Origin: Gnetum montanum
Taxonomy: Eukaryota > Streptophyta > Gnetopsida > Gnetales > Gnetaceae
Length of the DNA: 23,658 bases
Direction: 5' to 3'
Assembly (NCBI GenBank): GCA_015680685.1
Contig: MNCI01002639.1
Span: forward strand, 37,836 to 61,493
Positions 17,947 through 23,658 of the stretch are shown piece after piece; position 1 is the first letter of the stretch; the number at the start of each line of letters is the position of its first letter. Under the pieces are notes generated by a model. That model was not told the origin of the DNA, searched no databases, and was given only the letters and a program-made list of their open reading frames with translations. Both the position numbers and the translations under genes were made by a program.

Positions 17947-20900
17947 ATGATTCCCACAACCACTGCCGCTCCCACCTCAAACTTGGAGGTGCCTTACTCT
18001 GTGAAAAGCACGACAGGTCCCAAGTGAACACCTAGCCCAATGTTGGCACCATGACAGTTCCTTAGGTTGTAGCACTTGTCTCCTAAGAGCTTGGTGTAAG
18101 ATGCAGAGCGATACAATTTTCTTTATGCAAAGGTCCAGGTGAATCTACCCTTGGACCACTAGGAACTCGAGGATAAACGTAACTTCGAGTTCCTCCACTG
18201 AAATGGAAGAGAGTTCATCCCTACTCCTGATGTCACCATCCCATTGATTGAAGTGTATCAATGGATGTTAAACCAACTAATGCAAGTGAGTAGGTCTAGG
18301 GAACGGGACACAACATACCATTACAATGAAGCATTTCAGGATGGGCAAGAAGACTTGGACTCCCACTCCGAAGGTGGTGGCCAAAACTATGCCACAGCTA
18401 TCCCTTCTACCACTATCTTTCGATCAAACCTACTTTTCTCTTCTAACCCCTTCATAGTCATCACAAACCCACCATAGCCCACATCCTCTTTAGAAATGGG
18501 TAGCCACCCAATGTTTTTGACGTACCAGTAAGGGGGTCCTTCAACCTCTTTCCCAGCTACCCTCCCTTCCTAGTCTGTCCCAACATCGTACTCGACGTCA
18601 GTAACGGCTATGCTACCATATGTGCACACTCTACCCATGACACAATCACACATTAGCTTTGCTCCTAGTTCCTCATCTACATTTATCCTACCATTAGTAG
18701 TGGACCCAGTCTCAACCACGTGGTGGGCACCAATCATTTCTCTCCCTACTGTGCAACCCTCTCAAATGTCGCATTACATCCAATACCAAGCATACCAATT
18801 TCTGTAGATGGTACAATCGAACATAGGGTTGTGGGCCACCCCACCAACTAGGCAAGCAGCCAACCCCATGGCACCACCAATGGCCATCGCCCCAATAGCA
18901 CCACCCCCTAGGTGGTGGACTGCCTAGGCAGCATCGCTTGCTAGAGTAACTCCAATGGTGCCTTCCATGGGATAGGTTGCTATCCCATCACCCATGATGG
19001 CTACTCAGGCAACCTTGCAACCATCTGCAACATCCCTAGGTCTAGATCAAGCCTTCCAACTCATCCAAACCCACACGGAGGAAATAAAATGCCTCAAAGT
19101 AGCCAGTTCTGAAACCATGCAGGTCATGGACTTTTACCATGATGATCCTATTAGCTCGGATGTCCCCATGCTCACATTGCCCCTTGGGGTTCCACTTCCC
19201 CAATTTAAAAAATACAATGAAGAGGGAGATCCCAATGTGCACTTGGTAACTTTTAGGTCCAAATCTCTATTACTGCAACCATGGCCACACACCATCATCC
19301 ATGTCTTTGCCATGTCTCTGACAGGCAAAGCTCTAGATTGGTACCATGCACTCCCACGTGCCTCCATTTTCACCCTAGAAGAGTTGTTCAACCAATTCAT
19401 GACCTGCTTCAAATACAACCTGAAGCTGGAAGTCACACTAGACTAGCTCATGAGCATAAAGCAGGACCTGCTAGAATACGTGTAGAGATTCATACATTAG
19501 TGGAGCATAACCTTGAATGAGATACATGAACCCATTGCTGAGGCCTAGTTTTTTGCCATCTTTAAGGGATTGGTAAATGAATTTATCAAGTCTAAGCTCT
19601 ACTACCTGGCTCCGCAGTCCCTTAGCCAAGCGTTTGCACAAACTAAGAGCATTCAGGATGCAATCGAAGCTAGCAAAGACTCAGCTTATGTCACATACAA
19701 AAATGCACACAACAAAAAGGACAAAGAAAAGGGCAAGGCCCAGCAACAATAGTGACTACTATGGCCAAAGAAAGTAAGCCCGATAAAAACAACAGCAAAA
19801 AGGTGGCAACAACACCAAATGCTCCTGCTAATGCCACACTTGGCTCAAGTAACACAAGATAGTCCTCAACATTAGCACCTACAGTGCCAACCTAGCCTAG
19901 GTCCAACTTTGAGTGCAAGGATTACTCCAAGTATACCCCACTACCCATTAAGCCTTCAGAATGTTTGAAGCAACTCTTGGGAGCTGGGTGTATACAACAT
20001 AAACAGATGTCAGAGGATGCAATAAAACACCACCAAAGGTATTGCGAAGTTCCTAGGAACCCTTCCCTGGCTACACCCAACAAACCTCTAGTCCCAAAGA
20101 ATTTTAGGCTAGAATGTTTCTATGACTATCACCAATTATGTGGTCATGATACGTACTACTGTTTAGCATTGAAAGATGATATTCAACACATGATCGATCA
20201 GGGTAAGCTGGTCCTAGAAAAAAGTAGTCCCATTCACCCTGAAAACCAATCGATGCATGTTTACAAAGACCCCCTGAATGCTAACAATGTGAGGTATACC
20301 ATTAATTTCATTAGCATTAACAATAATCCAGAACCACCATAGCAACCATTTGTGGTACGTGTGCCTCCTCGTAGTGCAGAAATTCCAACAACAACAAAAA
20401 TAACATCACAGCAACCATTTGTTCTTAAAGTTTCTCATTAGATATCCACCCCTGCACCTTTCATGCTTAAAACGGCACCACAACCCGCACCAACACAACA
20501 GGCACCATTTGTCATCAAGGTGCCAAAACATCCAAGCTCCTCTACCCAAAACCAGGCAGCAAAATTTGCACCATAGACTCCATGTCCAAAAAAGCATGAA
20601 GAGCATTTAGCAGATAAGTTGGCCAGGGAACGCACCCCATTAGGTCCCCCCAAGCCTACTCCCTTGTACTTAATGCCCATGGCCCCTTCATCTTCAACAA
20701 TTGGTAACACTGCGTAGACATAATCGTCACCATCCCACCTAAGAAATCCCAATGCTTAATTGGAAACCACTCCCCCTTGAGAGATCAGTCTCCTAGGATG
20801 AATGGAGGAGGAAAGGGGAAACAAACAACAAGATGGTAGGTAGGATCTTGTCAATGCTCTTACACAAGTGAAATAGGCTCTGAAGCAGAAAAACACAACT

Positions 20901-21758
20901 TTGAGCCTGTATGACTTGATAATGAATTCCACAGTGCACCGTGATGTCATGGTTCGCATGCTAGCGTCCATCCTAGTTGACAAAAACATGTCAACCGAAG
21001 AGAAAGAAATCCATGCTATCATGCTTCCCTTTATGGCTAAAGAACTATCGCCAGCTTAGTTGACATTTCATGATAGGTCCTTTAAGGATGATCCTGAAAA
21101 GGGTTAGGTGACAACAGCAACCATGTTCATCACAATTTGGGTTGGTCTGTACAAGATTTGAAGGGTACACGTTGATGATGGGGCCTCTACCAATTTCATC
21201 CCATTTCCCATAGTGGACAAATTGGGCTTGGTCAATCAAATCAAGCCCATGACAACTTCTTTCCTAAAATTGTTCAATGGGACACGTGTAGTGGTAAAAG
21301 GGACTATCGACATTAATTTTGTGGCAGGGGACCAATTCCCCATAAGCGCGATGTTCATTGTGATGGAAGAGATGCCTGGGTTCAACCTGATCTTGGGTAG
21401 GTCATGGTTAGCCCAATTAAGGGTTGTCTCTTCATCGATACATCAAGAGATCCACCTGCCCTACGTGGGTGGGGAAGTGGTGATCTATGGTAACGAAGTG
21501 ACTACCCAAGCCATAAACAACATTGACATGGAGCAGGGTTTGGAGATAGTAATCTCTGAGAACAAAGTGCTTGTTCATACTGAAACCCCTTGTGTGATTG
21601 ATGAGCTAGCCAGAAATGCTGACTCTGATAAAGAAACTATGTGGGCTAAATTGCCTTTTCAGACAGTGGACAATGACATAGAAGAATACCGCAACAAAGC
21701 CTCTCGGCCATATGCTTTGCCTATCCCACAATGGGTTAGGAAAAAACTACGTAATTAG
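17947..21758 (+). pseudogene. Gag-protease pseudogene of element C (Tat-lineage Ty3/gypsy)
   Basis: About 1270 codons from ATG 17947 to TAG 21756-21758 with about 31 internal stops. One frame runs 17947-19750, a second (shifted by -1) runs from about 19755 to the end. The order is: an N-terminal part aligned to A with identical spacing upstream of Y-N-F at 18112; a Pro/Ser/Ala-rich linker (18600-18990); gag core 19120-19690 (DDPIS, LPQFKKYN, ALDWYHALPRAS, KSKLYYLAPQS); a Tat-type block SKYTPLPIKPSE (19929-19964); a zinc-knuckle-like C..YH...GH.T..C (20119-20166); four P-F-V-x-K-V-P-like repeats (20345-20530); an S-L-Y-D-L block (20905); protease active site V-D-D-G-A-S-T-N at 21171-21194; and N-L-I-L-G-R-S-W-L near 21390. 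It ends RKKLRN with no RT. The better preserved of the two copies. Confidence 0.85.
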
Positions 21759-21989
21759 AGATTACCGCTAATTCAATTCCATAAAAGCTTGGCTTTAACA
21801 TTTTTTATCTCCTTCAATCTTAATTCTAGCACCACGTTCACTGTTTGCATTATGTTCATTTTTAGCATTACGATCGTTGTTTACATTGCTTTAATCATTT
21901 GTATCATGTCTACTATTCACATTTGCATAGTATCTACTATTTGCATTATGTCCATTGCTTACATCATGACTTTTACTTACATTAATTAA
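21759..21989 (+). repeat. Degenerate CAT/TTGCAT-rich tandem repeat after C's ORF
   Basis: From about 21835 a loose unit of the type 'actatttgcattatgtcc' or 'attcacatttgcatagtatc' recurs to 21985. It happens to stay open in one frame as an Ile/Cys/Met/Ser/Thr-rich hydrophobic stretch (21789-21989), which I regard as a by-product of the repeat, not a membrane protein. Related fragments occur in element A near 15140-15200. Confidence 0.55.
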
Positions 21990-22230
21990 ACTAGAACGAC
22001 TTGAAACGACCTAAAACTAGCATGACTTGAAATGGCCTAAAACTAGCATGGCTTGAAATGGCCTAAAAGTAGCAACTTTATTTCCCTAAAACAAACATAA
22101 CAAGAAAACAAAAATAAAACAAATCATGGAGTGATAGCCCAAAATAGCCTTAAACTATTCTCACTACCTGAAATGGCCTTAAACTATGATCATGGCCCAA
22201 AATGGCCTTAAACTAAAATAAGGGGCCCAT
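21990..22230 (+). repeat. Short tandem repeats 'gaaatggcctaaaactagcatg'-type
   Basis: A first cluster at 21990-22072 has about 26-bp units ('cttgaaatggcctaaaacta'). A second cluster at 22135-22225 has 'aaaatggccttaaacta' units. The same core sits after the ORF of element A (14920-15070), so the array is part of the element family. Confidence 0.75.
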
Positions 22231-22560
22231 AAAGGACCTAAACACATTAACAAAAAATTCAATTAAAAATTAATTAGCCAAAAAAAAAACAAAATAATTT
22301 TTTTAGATTTCACTTTTCACTTGATTTTAGTCTATCCAATAATGTTTACAAAAAATTTAAATTCAAAAAAAAAAAAAAAAAATCTTTCACCACCACACTA
22401 TGAATCTTCATTAGCATCACCATTTCCTGTTCCATTGGGTCTTGTGTCTCCATTTGGATCCTGCATAAGGCAGAAAATAAAATAATGAATCAAAACTACA
22501 ACAAAGGCTTTCATAAAATAAACTATGGAATAATAAAAAGTAACTAACCTGAGATGGCCC
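22231..22560 (+). other. AT-rich spacer before C 3' LTR
   Basis: A/T tracts, including an 18-base poly-A at 22365-22382, then unremarkable sequence up to the LTR start. No clear polypurine tract is seen; 'gatggccc' precedes the LTR. There is no gene. Confidence 0.5.
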
Positions 22561-22730
22561 TGAAACACCATAGAAATTGCGAATCGGCCTAAGGCGAAGA
22601 TTCACGATTCGGGTGAAAGTTTGTGACAGCAATCCAGAAGATAGAACAAGGCAAAGAGGCACGCAATATCAAGTCTCGAAGTTTCTTACAAATTTCAACC
22701 TTACTTTGTTTTCTCTCTTTACGCTACATT

Positions 22731-23186
22731 ATGCAACATAGCATAGTGTCGCTCGGCGTAACTCTGCTTAACATAGCCCGATATCAGAAAGACTTGTTGC
22801 ATATTCCACCAAGTCTTTTGTTCAGGCCTGAGTTTATGCTCTGTTACACAGAGCAGCGTAATGAGCTTTGAGAAAGCCAAAGTTAGAGTCCAAAGAAGCG
22901 CGACAGATTGATTTCGTCTTTTTTGCGGATTGATCGCTTTACGCTCATTATGCTATGCAGTGTAGACAAACGTAATTTATTGTAAAGTTGACCATTTTTA
23001 CGCTCTATTACGCTTTGCGGCATAAATGAGCGTAAAACAGCTAGAATCAACTACTTCCATGCTTTATTACGCTCTGCCACGCAACGCAGCATAAACAAGT
23101 GTAATACAGCGTAAAGCTGACTAAGGCAGTACCAGATACGCACCTGCTATCCACACGCATAATACGCTGATGAGCGTATTGTGCGT
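22731..23186 (+). repeat. Array of TTACGC-type hairpins in U3 of C 3' LTR
   Basis: Six palindromic blocks begin near 22731, 22838, 22938, 22996, 23058 and 23155. 22838-22854 is GCTCTG-TTACA-CAGAGC. 22996-23005 (TTTTACGCTC) pairs perfectly with 23028-23037. 23155-23168 pairs with 23173-23186 around GATG, 14 bp with one G/T. Blocks such as 'cgctacattatgcaac' and 'tgctatgcagtgtag' resemble those of the middle LTR, but most blocks now carry TTACGC/GCGTAA instead of GCTACACT. Confidence 0.75.
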
Positions 23187-23310
23187 AATCATGAAGCAGC
23201 TTCAGTAGAAGTGGTTGACAGCGTACTTTGCCTCATTTCTCAAAAACGTGATGCGACATGACCAGTTTCAACATAAAGTTTACCAAGTCAACGATATTTT
23301 GAAGGTTCGT

Positions 23311-23320
23311 GACACGTGTC
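23311..23320. promoter_or_regulatory. G-box-like palindrome GACACGTGTC upstream of TATA
   Basis: A perfect 10-bp palindrome with a CACGTG core about 40 bases before the TATA box. CACGTG is the G-box bound by plant bZIP/bHLH factors. The middle LTR has GACATGTGGC (16924) at the same place, consistent with a decayed copy. Binding is inferred from the motif. Confidence 0.5.
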
Positions 23321-23355
23321 ATCAGGGTCGTGCCTTCTCCACGTACTACCAAACC

Positions 23356-23362
23356 TATAAAT
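23356..23362 (+). promoter_or_regulatory. TATA box of C 3' LTR
   Basis: TATAAAT following 'aaacc', downstream of the hairpin array and the G-box-like palindrome, followed by 'gacgaa' as in the middle LTR. Confidence 0.6.
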
Positions 23363-23658
23363 GCTCCAGTTGACGAAGAGATCAGGGGGGATCTTCATCT
23401 TGAGCTTTTTTTTGGCAACTATCACCTTCTGAGCAGAGACAGAAGACATTTTCTTGAGCATTGGCAATAGGAGTGATCAGTCCTTTGGCGAAAACACAGT
23501 TCTTTCCAAGGCAATCATTGGGGATCATTGGCAGTTTTGAGCAGAGACTACCCAAGGCAAAGGAAGAAGATCAGAGATCAAGAGATCGTCTAGTGCAGTT
23601 GACAAGATCTATTGATCAAAAATAGTTGATCGATAGACATCCATACTTGACCATCCTT

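Larger units (their letters stand above)
15258..23658 (+). mobile_element. Element C: pol-less Tat-like LTR retrotransposon (3' end beyond window)
   Basis: LTR at 15258, leader, gag-protease frame 17947-21758, tandem-repeat tail, then a second LTR from 22561 cut by the window edge. Less than 0.9 kb separates the ORF end from the 3' LTR, and that space is repeats and A/T tracts. A reverse transcriptase or integrase is therefore not merely decayed beyond recognition; there is no room for one. Element A shows the same layout, so the missing pol is a family trait. Confidence 0.7.
22561..23658 (+). repeat. 3' LTR of element C, truncated by window end
   Basis: Starts TGAAACACCATAGAAATT, matching the LTR at 15258. 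It contains a hairpin array (22731-23186), the palindrome GACACGTGTC and a TATA box at 23356. About 800 bp separate the LTR start from the TATA box here, against about 1.7 kb in the middle LTR. U3 has therefore been remodelled strongly while the promoter stays similar. The remaining 300 bases are the start of R/U5 and contain no gene. Confidence 0.65.

Noticed and set aside
18040-18060. Primer-binding site 'ttggcaccatgacagttcc' for element C
   Set aside because: It lies inside the gag-protease frame that aligns with element A from 17947, so it cannot be the junction after the LTR.
21789-21989. Small hydrophobic membrane protein
   Set aside because: The hydrophobic composition comes from a TTGCAT/ATTATG-type tandem repeat after the gag-protease stop; there is no start context or homologous frame in element A.

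Overview
The window looks like plant nuclear DNA from a large, repeat-rich genome, and I see no host gene in it. It is built almost entirely from decayed LTR retrotransposons of the Ty3/gypsy superfamily. The evidence is Tat-type gag/protease sequence, an Athila-like gag, LTRs with TATA boxes and polyadenylation signals, and heavy C-to-T/G-to-A decay of the coding frames. A gymnosperm or another vascular plant with a large genome would fit, but the sequence does not fix the species. Two single Ns (6235, 6283) mark a draft assembly. No tRNA, rRNA or CRISPR array was recognised.

Layout. Element A is a Tat-lineage copy. It has an uncertain 5' LTR remnant and leader (1-2060) and a gag-protease frame starting at 2061. 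That frame is cut at 5499 by element B and resumes at 14453. Element B occupies 5500-14447 (8948 bp). It is an Athila-like element with a 5' LTR from 5500, a gag frame (6588-8557), a long non-coding stretch, a second long frame (10585-13336) with an Athila-type 3' ORF domain and predicted coiled coils, and a 3' LTR (13561-14447). Removing B together with one 5-bp target duplication restores element A's frame to the same codon count as its paralogue C. After A's frame come short tandem repeats and then an LTR starting at 15258. Its U3 carries a roughly 200-bp tandem repeat with strong hairpins.

That same LTR leads into element C, a second copy of the A family. C has a leader to 17946, a gag-protease frame at 17947-21758, the same kind of short tandem repeats, and a 3' LTR from 22561 that runs off the window. 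A and C therefore form an LTR-internal-LTR-internal-LTR array. 

How it works together. No reverse transcriptase, RNase H or integrase could be recognised in any of the three elements. The A/C family goes from gag-protease directly to its LTR. B keeps gag and the 3' ORF and lacks all of pol. Both families look non-autonomous, needing pol from a partner element in trans. All three frames are broken by many TAA/TAG codons, mostly where a glutamine or tryptophan codon is expected, plus a few frameshifts. I read them as methylation-decayed fossils, not working genes. The most unusual structure is the palindrome array found in the U3 of every LTR whose U3 can be recognised.
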